This document shows, piece after piece, positions 1 to 11,446 of a stretch of DNA of 41,032 bases. Position 1 is the first letter of the stretch; every line of letters starts with the position of its first letter. Made by a program: the position numbers and the translations under genes. The notes below the pieces were generated by a model. That model had not been told where the DNA came from. It saw nothing but the letters and a program-made list of their open reading frames with translations, and did no database searches. The stretch is from Nitrospira sp. CG24B (lineage in GTDB: Bacteria > Nitrospirota > Nitrospiria > Nitrospirales > Nitrospiraceae), in assembly GCA_002869845.2 (NCBI GenBank), contig NEWS02000004.1, positions 620,057 to 661,088 on the forward strand, in the 5' to 3' direction.

Positions 1-1799
1 CGGCACCTGCAGGAGCGCGATCGGCCCCGATGACGGTGAACAGCGCACGGGCGATTTCTCAAGAACTGTTTCGCGAAGACCTGTTGACGCCTGTCCAGCG
101 GGATCTCTTGATCGCCGCGATGGCTCGGAAACGCATGGAATACGGCGTTGCCGGGATTGAAGTGTTTTCGAACAAGATGGAGACCCTCACCAAGGCCCTT
201 GATAGTGACATTCCCTCCGGGGTGTTGGATCTGCCGATCAGTCAATTGGTCTTACAAGTCATTAACGGGAAGCAAGAGTTTACCTCTGTCCAGGAGGCCC
301 AGACGGGACGATTAGTGCGCGCCGCCATCCCGGTGGCCTCCGGAAGCCGGCGAGGTGAGTTGGAGGGGGTTGTGGTCGTGGAAACCTACGTCCCTGAATC
401 CCTGTTGACCAAGATGGAGGGGATTGGTCGTCAATACACGGCATACAAGCAGATCAAGGCGATGAAAAACCCGATTAAAGCCGGGGCCTACCTGTTTGTG
501 GCCGTCGTGGCGGTATTGATTCTCTTCAGTGCGACGTGGTTCGGGTTTTATGTGGCGCGCGGTATCACCGTTCCGATTCAACGGTTGGCGGAAGCGACTG
601 AAGCCGTCGCCCAGGGCGACCTGTCGGTACAGGTCGATGCCAGGGCAACTGATGAAATCGGGACGCTGATCGAGTCGTTCAATCGGATGACGCAGGATCT
701 GCAGGGGAGCAAGTCGAAGCTTGAGGAAGCCAACCTGACTCTGCGGAACACCAATGTCGAGTTGGATCGCCGCCGTGCCTATATCGAAACGGTCGTCGAT
801 ACGATCGCCGCGGGCCTGCTCTCGATCGATCGGAGCGGTATGATCACGACATTCAACCCATCGGCTGAGCGTATTCTTGGGTTGGCTGCCGACCGGTTCA
901 AAGGACGGCTGGCCAATGAGGCGTTCAAGGAGTTCGGTCTCGACTCCTTCCAGACTGCCTATGACCGTATGCTGGCTGATGAGCGCGACGATTTGGACTT
1001 GGAAGGGCAGTTGGATATCCAAGGGAAGCTGATCACGATTGGGTTGAAAGGTTCCCGCATGCGGGATGAGGCGAACAAGGATTTGGGGTTTGTGTTGGTC
1101 TTTGAAGATCTGACGGAGTTGATCAAGGCGCAGAAAGTGGCCGCGTGGCAGGAAGTCGCAAAGCGCGTCGCCCATGAAATCAAGAATCCACTGACTCCGA
1201 TTCAACTGTCGGCGCAGCGATTACGCAAGAAGTTCTTCGAGAAGTCCCCCGACCTGGACCGCGTATTCGACGACGCCACGAATGTCATCATCAACGAAGT
1301 CGGGAGTCTGAAACAGATGCTGGACGAATTTTCAAAATTCGCTCGGTTGCCTGTTCCGCAAATGACGCGGCAATCCCTGCACGACGTGGTACGGGAAGTG
1401 ATCACTCTCTATCGCGAGGCGCAGAAGGATATTGAACTTATTGTGGAACTGGATGAGGATCTACCGGCCATCAATTTTGATCGGGAACAACTGAGACGTG
1501 TGTTCGTCAATCTCTTCGACAACGCGGTTCAAGCGATGAATCAAAAAGGGCGGCTGTGGGTCGGGACGAAATATGATACGAAACGCCGCCGCGCGGTCGT
1601 CGCCGTGGCGGATGAGGGGCCTGGTATCACGCCTGAGGATCAGGAACGGTTGTTTGTCCCGTATTTCACCAGGAAGAAGACCGGAACCGGGTTGGGGTTG
1701 GCGATCGTCCGCCGGATTATCACGGACCATGATGGACAGATCCAAGTTGGGAACCATCATCCGAAGGGCGCCGTATTTACATTCGATTTGCCGGTGTAG
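1..1799 (+). CDS. NtrY-like membrane sensor histidine kinase, 5' partial
   Basis: Sensor kinase that should phosphorylate the NtrC-type regulator encoded 39 bases downstream. The frame is open to the window edge and the ATG at 30 has no well-placed ribosome binding site, so the true N-terminus (first membrane helix and part of the sensor domain) probably lies outside. Numbering from that ATG: extracytoplasmic sensor remnant 1-150, one membrane helix about 151-175, HAMP about 175-228, PAS about 245-360, HisKA with phosphoacceptor in VAHEIKNPLTP near residue 382, then HATPase with NLFDNAVQAM near 493 and GTGLGLAIV near 551. The NPLTPIQLSAQRLRKK context is typical of NtrY. The signal sensed is unknown; nitrogen control is inferred only from family. 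Confidence 0.9.
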   Translation, partial: APAGARSAPMTVNSARAISQELFREDLLTPVQRDLLIAAMARKRMEYGVAGIEVFSNKMETLTKALDSDIPSGVLDLPISQLVLQVINGKQEFTSVQEAQTGRLVRAAIPVASGSRRGELEGVVVVETYVPESLLTKMEGIGRQYTAYKQIKAMKNPIKAGAYLFVAVVAVLILFSATWFGFYVARGITVPIQRLAEATEAVAQGDLSVQVDARATDEIGTLIESFNRMTQDLQGSKSKLEEANLTLRNTNVELDRRRAYIETVVDTIAAGLLSIDRSGMITTFNPSAERILGLAADRFKGRLANEAFKEFGLDSFQTAYDRMLADERDDLDLEGQLDIQGKLITIGLKGSRMRDEANKDLGFVLVFEDLTELIKAQKVAAWQEVAKRVAHEIKNPLTPIQLSAQRLRKKFFEKSPDLDRVFDDATNVIINEVGSLKQMLDEFSKFARLPVPQMTRQSLHDVVREVITLYREAQKDIELIVELDEDLPAINFDREQLRRVFVNLFDNAVQAMNQKGRLWVGTKYDTKRRRAVVAVADEGPGITPEDQERLFVPYFTRKKTGTGLGLAIVRRIITDHDGQIQVGNHHPKGAVFTFDLPV

Positions 1800-1838
1800 A
1801 GTAGACCGGTAGACGTAGGCGGTAAGGAGAGGGGGAGT

Positions 1839-3230
1839 ATGTCGGCATCGATTCTAGTGGTGGACGACGAAGCGGCGATTCGCACGTCCCTGCGAAGCAT
1901 CCTCGAAGATGAAGGGTATGAGGTGTCAGTAGCCGCCAATGGGGTCGAGGCGTTGAAAATCTATGGGACGGATCCGCCGGATCTCATGATTCTGGACATC
2001 TGGATGCCGGAAATGGACGGACTGGAGACGTTACGTCGTGTCAAAGAATTTGTGCCTGCGACGCAGGTCATGATGATTTCCGGGCATGGGTCCATCGAAA
2101 CGGCCGTGAAAGCCATCAAGCTGGGTGCGTACGACTACATCGAGAAGCCGTTGTCGCTGGAGAATGTCACGTTTCGTGTCAAACAAGCGTTGGAGCAGTT
2201 TCGATTGGCGCAAGAGAACCGGTCATTGCGGACGAAGGTTCAGCAAAAGTTCGAGTTGGTCGGACAGTCTCCGGCCATGCAGCGGCTACGGGAGCTTATC
2301 GAAACGGCAGGGCCCACGAACAGTCGGGTATTGATCGGAGGCGAGAACGGAACAGGGAAGGAGTTGGTCGCTCGAGCCATTCATAGGCACAGCACCCGCT
2401 CGGACCATCCGTTCGTGGCCGTCAACTGTGCCGCCATCCCTGAGACATTGATTGAGAGCGAATTGTTCGGTCACGAAAAAGGTTCCTTCACCGGAGCCAC
2501 ATCCATGAAGCGCGGTCAGTTCGAGCAGGCCGATGGGGGCACGTTGTTTCTGGACGAAATCGGCGACATGAGCCTCAGTACTCAGGCGAAAGTGTTGCGG
2601 GCGTTGCAGGAACAGCAGTTCACGCGAGTCGGCGGGACCAAATTGATGAAGGTTGATGTGCGGGTGCTGGCGGCTTCCAATAAGGACTTGGAAAAAGAAA
2701 TCGGCAAGGGACACTTTCGGGAGGATTTGTACTACCGCCTCAACGTGGTCCCGATTGTCGTGCCTCCATTGCGGGAGCGGCGAGAAGATATCCCGGCTCT
2801 TGTGCGGCATTTCATGAAGACGCATGTCGAGGAGCAAGGGTTGCGAATAAAGGAAGTCTCGCCTGAGGCGATGACCGTATTCCAGCAATACGAATGGCCC
2901 GGGAACATCCGGGAGCTGAGGAATTTGATCGAGCGGCTCATGATCATGGTGCCGGGGTTTATGATCGAGGCCTCTCAGGCTACCTTGTCGCTACAGGGAC
3001 GAACCGTCGGGGTAGTGCCGGTGGGCAATCACGCGGCCAATCCACTTCTCAGTAAATCTTACGACTCCCTGCGAGACGCTCGGAATGCGTTCGAGAAGGA
3101 ATATATCAGCCGTAAACTTCGAGAACACCATTGGAATATTTCACGGACCGCTGACGACCTCAAGATCGAGCGAAGTCATCTTCACCGGAAGATTAAATTA
3201 CTCGATGTGGAGATGCGTCCGGAAAGCTGA
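1839..3230 (+). CDS. NtrC-family sigma-54-dependent response regulator
   Basis: Transcriptional activator of 463 aa with the full NtrC layout. The receiver domain (1-120) has DD at 9-10 and phosphoacceptor Asp53. The AAA+ domain has Walker A GENGTGKE near 168, the sigma-54 contact loop GSFTGA near 214, and Walker B LFLDEIGD near 235. A Fis-type helix-turn-helix sits near 432-455. The start has a GGAGAGGGGGAGT ribosome binding region. It forms a two-gene unit with the NtrY-like kinase. Expected action is phosphorylation-driven assembly and ATP-dependent opening of sigma-54 promoters. Target genes cannot be told from this window, since no sigma-54 gene is present here. Confidence 0.95.
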   Translation: MSASILVVDDEAAIRTSLRSILEDEGYEVSVAANGVEALKIYGTDPPDLMILDIWMPEMDGLETLRRVKEFVPATQVMMISGHGSIETAVKAIKLGAYDYIEKPLSLENVTFRVKQALEQFRLAQENRSLRTKVQQKFELVGQSPAMQRLRELIETAGPTNSRVLIGGENGTGKELVARAIHRHSTRSDHPFVAVNCAAIPETLIESELFGHEKGSFTGATSMKRGQFEQADGGTLFLDEIGDMSLSTQAKVLRALQEQQFTRVGGTKLMKVDVRVLAASNKDLEKEIGKGHFREDLYYRLNVVPIVVPPLRERREDIPALVRHFMKTHVEEQGLRIKEVSPEAMTVFQQYEWPGNIRELRNLIERLMIMVPGFMIEASQATLSLQGRTVGVVPVGNHAANPLLSKSYDSLRDARNAFEKEYISRKLREHHWNISRTADDLKIERSHLHRKIKLLDVEMRPES

Positions 3231-3247
3231 GGATCGCAGCGACAGGA

Positions 3248-3865
3248 TCAGCGCCCGGCGCACGCGGAGCAGACGAGATCCTGAAACTTCGTCTGGGGGT
3301 GGCTCTGTACATACTCGTCGAGCGCAGTGTCAGACATATGCGCGGGATGGGATTTCTTGCATGATGGGCAGACAGGGATCAATTGCTGTAATGTCGCCAT
3401 GTCGCGCAGGGTACGATCAAGCTCGCTGATGACTTTGGTCAGTTCTTGTTCCCAGTGATTTCGTTCCTCTGTTTCCTGTTTGAGCTTGAGCGTAGCTTTG
3501 ACTCTCGCCAGGAGTTCCACCCGTTCCACCGGTTTTCTGATATAGTCTGTCGCCCCGGCGTCGAAGGCGGCTTGTAAGAAGTCCCTTTGGTCCCGCGCCG
3601 TCACGATGATGATCGGAATCCCCGCAAACGCATCAACGGCTTTGATGCGCCGACAGGCCTCGACTCCGTCTATGTCCGGCATCTTGATGTCCATCAAAAT
3701 GAGATCCGTCTTGACGCCGTTTGCGCCTTCATGATCGAGGTCCAAGTGCATGAAGACATCGCGAGCGGAGGAAACCGTGATCAAATCCCGATACCCTGCG
3801 GTCTTCAAGATGTGATGGAGTAACAGACGTTCATCTGGAGAGTCGTCAACAATTATAATAGCCAC
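3248..3865 (-). CDS. Stand-alone receiver protein with Cys-rich C-terminal tail
   Basis: Response regulator of 205 aa without a DNA-binding domain. GTG at 3865 is chosen because AAGGAGG lies five bases upstream; the longer frame to 4048 lacks support. The receiver has DD at 8-9, Asp59 in LILMDIKMP and Lys in YIRKPVE. A coiled-coil-like linker follows, then CPSCKK and a final CSAC, a possible zinc-binding pair. It is a clear paralog of the receiver at 24257-24895 (same start IIIVDDSPD, same tail plan). It is convergent with the NtrC gene, 17 bases away. Output is unknown; a role as diffusible phosphoacceptor or protein-interaction module is inferred. Confidence 0.85.
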   Translation of the reverse strand: MAIIIVDDSPDERLLLHHILKTAGYRDLITVSSARDVFMHLDLDHEGANGVKTDLILMDIKMPDIDGVEACRRIKAVDAFAGIPIIIVTARDQRDFLQAAFDAGATDYIRKPVERVELLARVKATLKLKQETEERNHWEQELTKVISELDRTLRDMATLQQLIPVCPSCKKSHPAHMSDTALDEYVQSHPQTKFQDLVCSACAGR

Positions 3866-3920
3866 CAACCCCTCCTTGGTCGGTTTGTTCGCCGGAAGCG
3901 TGCAGAAACGTAACAAGCCT

Positions 3921-3948
3921 AGTATAGGGTGTATTCCGAGAGCGGCAA
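3921..3948 (-). promoter_or_regulatory. Candidate sigma-70 promoter of the receiver gene
   Basis: On the minus strand, TTGCCG (3948-3943) and TATACT (3926-3921) are separated by 16 bases, about 56 bases upstream of the GTG start at 3865. Seen by eye only. Confidence 0.45.
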
Positions 3949-4006
3949 GAAAAAAACAGAAGGCGGAGGTAAATGGAGTCGTGGCGGGTGGCTTCAGACA
4001 GCCGCG

Positions 4007-4035
4007 TTGACCTCTGTTGGACCCTCCGTTAAGAT
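4007..4035 (+). promoter_or_regulatory. Candidate sigma-70 promoter of purM
   Basis: TTGACC at 4007-4012 and TAAGAT at 4030-4035 with a 17-base spacer, about 69 bases upstream of the purM ATG. The leader it would produce contains the hairpin at 4052-4072. Confidence 0.6.
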
Positions 4036-4051
4036 GCGCCCCGAACATCAG

Positions 4052-4072
4052 TAAGGCTGAGTTTCAGCCTTA
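4052..4072 (+). repeat. Perfect 9-bp hairpin in the purM leader
   Basis: TAAGGCTGA and TCAGCCTTA pair perfectly around a GTT loop. It lies between the candidate promoter and the purM ATG. A short T-run follows at about 4085-4089, so it may be an attenuator or mRNA-stability hairpin; the 12-base gap to the T-run makes a classical terminator uncertain. Confidence 0.6.
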
Positions 4073-4103
4073 TCACAACCATAATTTTTCAGGATATCTA
4101 TTC

Positions 4104-4534
4104 ATGACGACCTATCGTGATGCCGGTGTGGATATCGATGCAGGCGATGAGTTCGTCGATCGCATCAAGCCGTTTGTTCGATCGACGTTTCGCCCTGAAG
4201 TTCTGACCGACCTTGGGGGCTTTGGCGGCCTCTTTGGCTTTCAATCGGGCAAATATAAGGAGCCGGTGCTTGTATCCGGAACCGATGGGGTCGGGACTAA
4301 ACTGAAGATCGCGTTCATGATGGACAAACACGATACCGTCGGGATCGATCTGGTGGCGATGTGTGTCAATGACATCGCAGTGAGCGGGGCGGAGCCGCTG
4401 TTTTTTCTCGACTATTTCGCCACAGGGAAGTTGTCCGTCTCGAAGGCTCAGGAAGTGGTTGCCGGTATCGCCGAAGGCTGCCGCCAGGCCGGGTGTGCGC
4501 TGATCGGGGGTGAAACCGCAGAGATGCCCTCCTT

Positions 4535-4552
<18 letters not shown>
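4104..4552 (+). pseudogene. purM: 5' fragment of phosphoribosylformylglycinamidine cyclo-ligase
   Basis: PurM makes aminoimidazole ribonucleotide in de novo purine synthesis. About the first 149 residues are intact and clearly Pur[13 protein letters not shown] near 60, the segment [10 protein letters not shown], and GGETAEMP followed by FYAEGE. The match stops after that Glu (codon 4548-4550), where the family normally continues with a Tyr-Asp and about 190 more residues. Instead the frame runs into antisense mutS2 sequence and stops at 4617-4619. The missing part includes the C-terminal domain, so the product should be inactive. ATG 4104 is chosen because family similarity begins there; the frame upstream to 4017 lies in the leader. 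Confidence 0.85.
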
Positions 4553-7248
<2,696 letters not shown>

Positions 7249-7339
7249 ATGCGGCACCAGAGATGATGGGGCGGGCTTCACACCAATCCGCCTCTTTAGC
7301 CAATGTATTCGTTCACAGCACCTACGGGAGGAACGCCTC

Positions 7340-8539
7340 ATGAACTTGCACAAGAAGACAATCGACGATGTGCAACTTCGTGGTAAGCGCGTCATCATCC
7401 GCGCCGATTTTAACGTGCCGCTCGATGAATCGCTCCAAATTACTGATGACACCCGCATTCGCTCGACCCTGCCAACCATCAATCGCGTCGTCGATGAAGG
7501 CGCCAAAGTCATTCTTTGCTCTCACCTCGGTCGACCGAAGGCTGCCTTTGAGCCAAAATACAGCCTCGCCTCTGTCGCAAAACGGCTAGGACGACTACTC
7601 GGGAAAGAGGTGGTCTTCGCTCCGGACTGTATCGGCCCGGCCGTCGAGAAGCTGGTCGCCAAGATGAAAGACGGAGATGTCCTCTTGCTGGAAAATCTTC
7701 GTTTTCATGCCGGGGAGGAAAAAAACGACGACACCTTCGCCAAAGCCCTGGCCTCGCTTGGCGATGTCTTCATCAATGACGCATTTGGAGCAGCACACCG
7801 GGCCCATGCATCGACGGTTGGGATTACAAAGTACATTAAAGATGCGGCAGCAGGCGCGCTACTCAAGAAGGAAATTGAATATCTCGAAGGCGCCGTCGCC
7901 AATCCCGTGCGCCCGTTTGCCGCGATTCTGGGGGGCGCCAAGGTGTCCGGAAAAATCGGCGTCATTGAGAATCTCGGGAAGAAGGTCGATAAGGTCATCA
8001 TCGGCGGCGGCATGGCGTTTACCTTCTTAAAGGCCAAAGGCATGGAGATCGGCAATTCCCTCTGTGAAATGGACATGTTGGATTTTGCCCGAGGAATCGA
8101 AGAGCATGCGCTCTCACGAGGAGTCAAATTTTACCTGCCCGTCGATTGTGTTGTCGCAGCCAGCCGGGAGATTGGCGCTGAAACAAAAATCGTCCCCGTG
8201 CAGGAAATCCCCAAAGGATGGTATGCCCTCGACATTGGCCCAGCTTCCGTAAAACTGTTCAATGAAGCGGTCCAAAATGCAAAAACTATTCTGTGGAACG
8301 GACCCATGGGTGTGTTTGAAATCGACGCCTACGCCCGAGGCACGATGGCGATGGCTCACGCCATCGCTGATGCCTATGCGCTCACCATCGTCGGCGGCGG
8401 CGAGACGGCGCTGGCCGTTCATCGGTCCGGCGAATCCGAGAACATGTCGTTCATCTCGACCGGAGGTGGCGCGGCGCTGGAATTGCTAGAAGGCAAAATC
8501 CTTCCAGGTCTCGCGGCACTGCCTGATCGTCCGAGCTAA
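7340..8539 (+). CDS. pgk: Phosphoglycerate kinase
   Basis: 399 aa enzyme transferring phosphate between 1,3-bisphosphoglycerate and ADP. Seen: RADFNVPL near 20, LCSHLGRPK near 60, FHAGEEKND, the FINDAFGAAHRAHAS motif, GGAKVSGKIGV, NGPMGVFE, and the C-terminal GGGETA and STGGGAALELL nucleotide loops. ATG 7340 is preceded by GGGAGG at the right distance; the frame upstream overlaps the end of gap and is not used. Second gene of the triose-phosphate operon, 91 bases after gap. Confidence 0.97.
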   Translation: MNLHKKTIDDVQLRGKRVIIRADFNVPLDESLQITDDTRIRSTLPTINRVVDEGAKVILCSHLGRPKAAFEPKYSLASVAKRLGRLLGKEVVFAPDCIGPAVEKLVAKMKDGDVLLLENLRFHAGEEKNDDTFAKALASLGDVFINDAFGAAHRAHASTVGITKYIKDAAAGALLKKEIEYLEGAVANPVRPFAAILGGAKVSGKIGVIENLGKKVDKVIIGGGMAFTFLKAKGMEIGNSLCEMDMLDFARGIEEHALSRGVKFYLPVDCVVAASREIGAETKIVPVQEIPKGWYALDIGPASVKLFNEAVQNAKTILWNGPMGVFEIDAYARGTMAMAHAIADAYALTIVGGGETALAVHRSGESENMSFISTGGGAALELLEGKILPGLAALPDRPS

Positions 8540-8579
8540 TCAATAATCCTCAGAAAGTAACAGAGATCCGAGAATCACT

Positions 8580-9362
8580 GTGCGTACTATCCTGATCGTC
8601 GGCAATTGGAAGATGAACAAGACCGCGTCTGAAGCGACCGTCTTCATCCGCGACCTGAACGCCCGTGTTCCTGCTCAGCCTGCAAACCTTGAGCTCGTCG
8701 TGGCCCCCCCGTTTACTGCGCTGGAATCAGTCCGCCTGGCGTTGGGTGCCTCGTCTCCGATTCAACTTGGAGCGCAGGATCTGTTCTGGGAGGATCACGG
8801 TGCCTACACGGGAGAAGTCTCCGCACCGATGCTGAAGGACCTCGGTTGTCGCTATGTCATTGTTGGGCATTCAGAGCGGCGAACGCTCTTTGGCGAACAG
8901 GGAGACCTGATCCAGAAGAAAATTCGAGCGGCGCTCAACCACGGGTTGCGCCCCATCCTCTGTATCGGTGAAACACTTGCACAACGAGACAACGGCACGA
9001 CCGACCACGTACTGACACAGCAAGTGCACGACGGTCTGTCCGGCCTTGCCACGGAGGCGTTGGCCACCATTACCATCGCGTATGAACCGGTCTGGGCCAT
9101 CGGTACGGGAAAGTCGGCGACGGTTGAGCAAGCCATTGCCGCCCACCGGACGATTCGGCAAGTCCTTGCCACCGTAGCCTCTGCCGCAGTTGCCGACTGC
9201 ACCAGAATTCTCTATGGAGGAAGCGTCACGCCACACAATATAGAATCGTTACTGGCCTCGGACCAGATCGACGGCGCACTCATCGGTGGCGCTTGTCTCC
9301 AAGTCGAGTCCTTTGCTACAATCGCGACGGTTGCGTCTGTCGCTCGATCAATCGGAGTCTGA
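8580..9362 (+). CDS. tpiA: Triose-phosphate isomerase
   Basis: 260 aa TIM-barrel enzyme interconverting dihydroxyacetone phosphate and glyceraldehyde 3-phosphate. Catalytic residues are visible as Lys in GNWKMNK, His in VGHSERR, and Glu in YEPVWAIGTGK; the phosphate loop is LYGGSV. The start is GTG at 8580, which gives the expected short N-terminus MRTILIVGNWK. It sits 40 bases after pgk and 6 bases before secG, so cotranscription is very likely. Confidence 0.96.
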   Translation: MRTILIVGNWKMNKTASEATVFIRDLNARVPAQPANLELVVAPPFTALESVRLALGASSPIQLGAQDLFWEDHGAYTGEVSAPMLKDLGCRYVIVGHSERRTLFGEQGDLIQKKIRAALNHGLRPILCIGETLAQRDNGTTDHVLTQQVHDGLSGLATEALATITIAYEPVWAIGTGKSATVEQAIAAHRTIRQVLATVASAAVADCTRILYGGSVTPHNIESLLASDQIDGALIGGACLQVESFATIATVASVARSIGV

Positions 9363-9368
9363 GATCTC

Positions 9369-9734
9369 ATGCTGTATACGTTGATTGTTATTGTCCATGT
9401 CTTTATCTGCTTCCTGATGATCGGGGCGATTCTTCTCCAATCGGGGAAGGGGGCTGAAATCGGGGCTGCGTTCGGAGGATCCAGTCAGACGGTGTTCGGC
9501 AGCCGTGGCCCGGCAAACTTTCTGAGCAAGCTGACGGTCGTTGTGGCGGCCGTGTTCATGGTGACCTCGCTCAGTCTGGCCATTTTAGCCAAGCAACGAA
9601 ACTTCTCTTCGACCGTCATCGATATGCAGCCCAAGAGCGAACCCACAGCTCCCTCGGCTCCTCCGGCTGCTTCACCCGCTCAACCTTCAGGAGATTCGCA
9701 TCCTTCTGGGGAAACTCCAGCGGCAGGCCACTGA
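9369..9734 (+). CDS. secG: SecG subunit of the protein translocase
   Basis: 121 aa inner-membrane protein that assists SecYE in protein export. Two membrane helices (about 3-22 and 52-72) flank the conserved cytosolic loop LLQSGKGAEIGAAFGG followed by SQTVFGSRG. The C-terminal 40 residues are low-complexity Pro/Ala/Ser, longer than in Escherichia coli SecG. Position at the end of a gap-pgk-tpiA operon is a common arrangement for secG. The convergent ilvE gene ends 92 bases further on. Confidence 0.94.
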   Translation: MLYTLIVIVHVFICFLMIGAILLQSGKGAEIGAAFGGSSQTVFGSRGPANFLSKLTVVVAAVFMVTSLSLAILAKQRNFSSTVIDMQPKSEPTAPSAPPAASPAQPSGDSHPSGETPAAGH

Positions 9735-9763
9735 CCTATTCTTCGTCAGGGCGTCATTGGGCA

Positions 9764-9797
9764 ATCGAGAGGGTCCCGGTTCCATTTCACTCGATTG
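9764..9797. terminator. Possible bidirectional hairpin between secG and ilvE
   Basis: CAATCGAG and CTCGATTG form an 8-bp stem with an 18-base loop between the convergent secG and ilvE stops. No strong T-run follows on either side, so terminator function is only possible. Confidence 0.25.
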
Positions 9798-9826
9798 ACG
9801 GTTGATGTCTTGCGGCCTGCGAGGTC

Positions 9827-10741
9827 TCAGATACGAGTCAGCCAGGACTCGTGCGCGAGGTCTTCTCCACGCACGATTGAAAAGAAGGTGTCTTGGAGGG
9901 CGCGTGTCATCGGTCCAGGGGTACCAGTTCCGATGCGCCGGTTGTCGATTTCTCGGACCGGGGTCAACTCCGCAGCGGTTCCCGTTACAAATACTTCGTC
10001 GGCAATATACATTTCATCGCGCGTGAATCGTTCCTCCACCACGGCGATGTTCCGTTCTTGAGCCAATTGGATCACGGAGTTTCGCGTAATTCCTTCAAGC
10101 ACCGACGTCAACGGCGTCGTCTTGAGCACGCCCCGTCGAACGATGAACACATTCTCCCCTGTTCCCTCGGCAACATAACCTTCCGGATCAAGAAGAATCG
10201 CCTCGTCATACCCATCGGCCTTCGCCTGCCGTTTGGCCATAATGGAGTTCACATAGTACCCGGATATTTTCCCCTTGGTCATAGACACATTCACATGGTG
10301 CCTCGTAAAGGATGAGATGCAGGCACGCATCCCATTGGCCAATGCATCATCCCCCAAATAGGCGCCCCACCTCCAGGCAGCAATGCCCACCCGAATCGGA
10401 TTCTCCCCTGGATGGATGCCCATCGCCCCATACCCAATGTAGACCAACGGACGGATGTAACAGGCATCGAGACGATTGACACGAACGGTTTCAATGATGG
10501 CGTCGGTGATCTGCTTTTTGTCATACGGCATGGCCATCATGCCGATATGGGCCGAATCAAAGAGCCGATCGACATGCTCCTGAAGCCGGAAGATTGCGGA
10601 GCCTGATTGTCCCTTGTAGCACCGAATACCTTCAAACGCAGCAAGGCCATAGTGCAGCGAATGGGTGAGAATATGGACATTGGCCTCCTCCCACCTCACG
10701 AATTTCCCATCCATCCAGATCTTTTCAACTGGTTCCAACAT
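9827..10741 (-). CDS. ilvE: Branched-chain amino acid aminotransferase
   Basis: 304 aa PLP enzyme of fold type IV that makes Val, Leu and Ile from their keto acids. Seen: WMDGKFVRWEEANVH at the N-terminus, HYGLAAFEGIRCY, RPLVYIGYG, the Lys-containing KGKISGYYVNS segment that should carry PLP, the EGYVAEGTGENVF motif and the GITRNSV phosphate-cup region. ATG 10741 is chosen because family similarity starts there; the frame to 10861 adds low-complexity residues across a hairpin. It is a single gene, convergent with secG. Confidence 0.96.
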   Translation of the reverse strand: MLEPVEKIWMDGKFVRWEEANVHILTHSLHYGLAAFEGIRCYKGQSGSAIFRLQEHVDRLFDSAHIGMMAMPYDKKQITDAIIETVRVNRLDACYIRPLVYIGYGAMGIHPGENPIRVGIAAWRWGAYLGDDALANGMRACISSFTRHHVNVSMTKGKISGYYVNSIMAKRQAKADGYDEAILLDPEGYVAEGTGENVFIVRRGVLKTTPLTSVLEGITRNSVIQLAQERNIAVVEERFTRDEMYIADEVFVTGTAAELTPVREIDNRRIGTGTPGPMTRALQDTFFSIVRGEDLAHESWLTRI

Positions 10742-10775
10742 TGAAGACGATCTCCAGCGAGCGATAGTACTCAAT

Positions 10776-10793
10776 CCCGCCTGCGGGGGCGGG
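10776..10793. repeat. GC-rich hairpin upstream of ilvE
   Basis: CCCGCC and GGCGGG pair around a 6-base loop, 35 bases upstream of the ilvE start. It could be the terminator-like end of the pilZ transcript on the minus strand or a leader hairpin; there is no T-run to decide. Confidence 0.4.
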
Positions 10794-10881
10794 CGTGACG
10801 GACTATAGCGTGAGGTCAAACGTGGGTCAAGCAACCAGGACGGTGATTGACTCCGAACCATTCACATCGTGATGGAAACAC

Positions 10882-11313
10882 TTACGTGGAGGCGCAATAG
10901 GCACGCAGGCGGGCACTCAGAAACGTTCCAACTCGCTCTTCTCCCACGGGACTCAAGGTTACGACCTTGCCACCGAACAACAGGCCGCGCACCCATCGAA
11001 CCACGACGCGCTGAATTTCGACTGGCTCATCCTTATCGGGAAGGGTGAGCCGGACAACCAGTTCCATTCCAGGGGCTACTTGATGATCCCCCAGGACGCG
11101 AAACCCGTTACGACAGAGGTTTATCACCGTTCCTTTCCCGAGGAAATCTCCCCCCAGATAATACACAACACAGCGAACGGGAATCCGATGATAGGTACGG
11201 ATCACAAACTTGTTGATGTGAGCCATGATCTTGTTGTCATCTCCCGATTTTGTTTCGTGGAAATACCAGAAACATGCCCTCGCAATGGTAGCGCTCAGCA
11301 TACGTGTCGGCAC
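10882..11313 (-). CDS. PilZ-domain protein, probable c-di-GMP receptor
   Basis: Small soluble protein with a PilZ-like fold: basic RTYHRIPVR near the start of the domain, then GTVINLCRNGFRV in place of the usual DxSxxG, then a beta-rich stretch ending near RWVRG. The GTG at 11313 has AGGAGAG seven bases upstream. An ATG at 11226 gives a tighter 114 aa PilZ protein but has no good ribosome binding site. The missing Asp and Ser of the second motif weaken the c-di-GMP binding call. The GGDEF protein at 23207-24211 is the only possible c-di-GMP source in the window. Confidence 0.65.
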   Translation of the reverse strand: MPTRMLSATIARACFWYFHETKSGDDNKIMAHINKFVIRTYHRIPVRCVVYYLGGDFLGKGTVINLCRNGFRVLGDHQVAPGMELVVRLTLPDKDEPVEIQRVVVRWVRGLLFGGKVVTLSPVGEERVGTFLSARLRAYCAST

Positions 11314-11385
11314 GATCGCTCTCCTAGTCCTCTAAAGAGGGGCCCATGTCTATATCAACGACTCGCTTGTTGCTCCTGGTATGTC

Positions 11386-11414
11386 TTGACACCTCTCTCA
11401 TCCCCATGTTAAAT
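11386..11414 (+). promoter_or_regulatory. Sigma-70 promoter of rplU
   Basis: TTGACA at 11386-11391 and TTAAAT at 11409-11414, spacer 17 bases, 33 bases before the rplU start. Strong by eye and well placed for the ribosomal protein operon. Confidence 0.7.
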
Positions 11415-11446
11415 GAACCGTTCTTCACGCTCGGAAAAGGAATAAT

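Noticed and set aside
312..1205. Long open frame of 297 codons antisense to the NtrY-like kinase
   Set aside because: It mirrors a well-conserved kinase gene, has no ribosome binding site, and its product has no recognisable domain. Long antisense frames are common in GC-rich genes.
3866..4048. N-terminal extension of the receiver protein to 4048
   Set aside because: It would cover the divergent promoter region; GTG 3865 has an ideal AAGGAGG and matches the start of the paralog.
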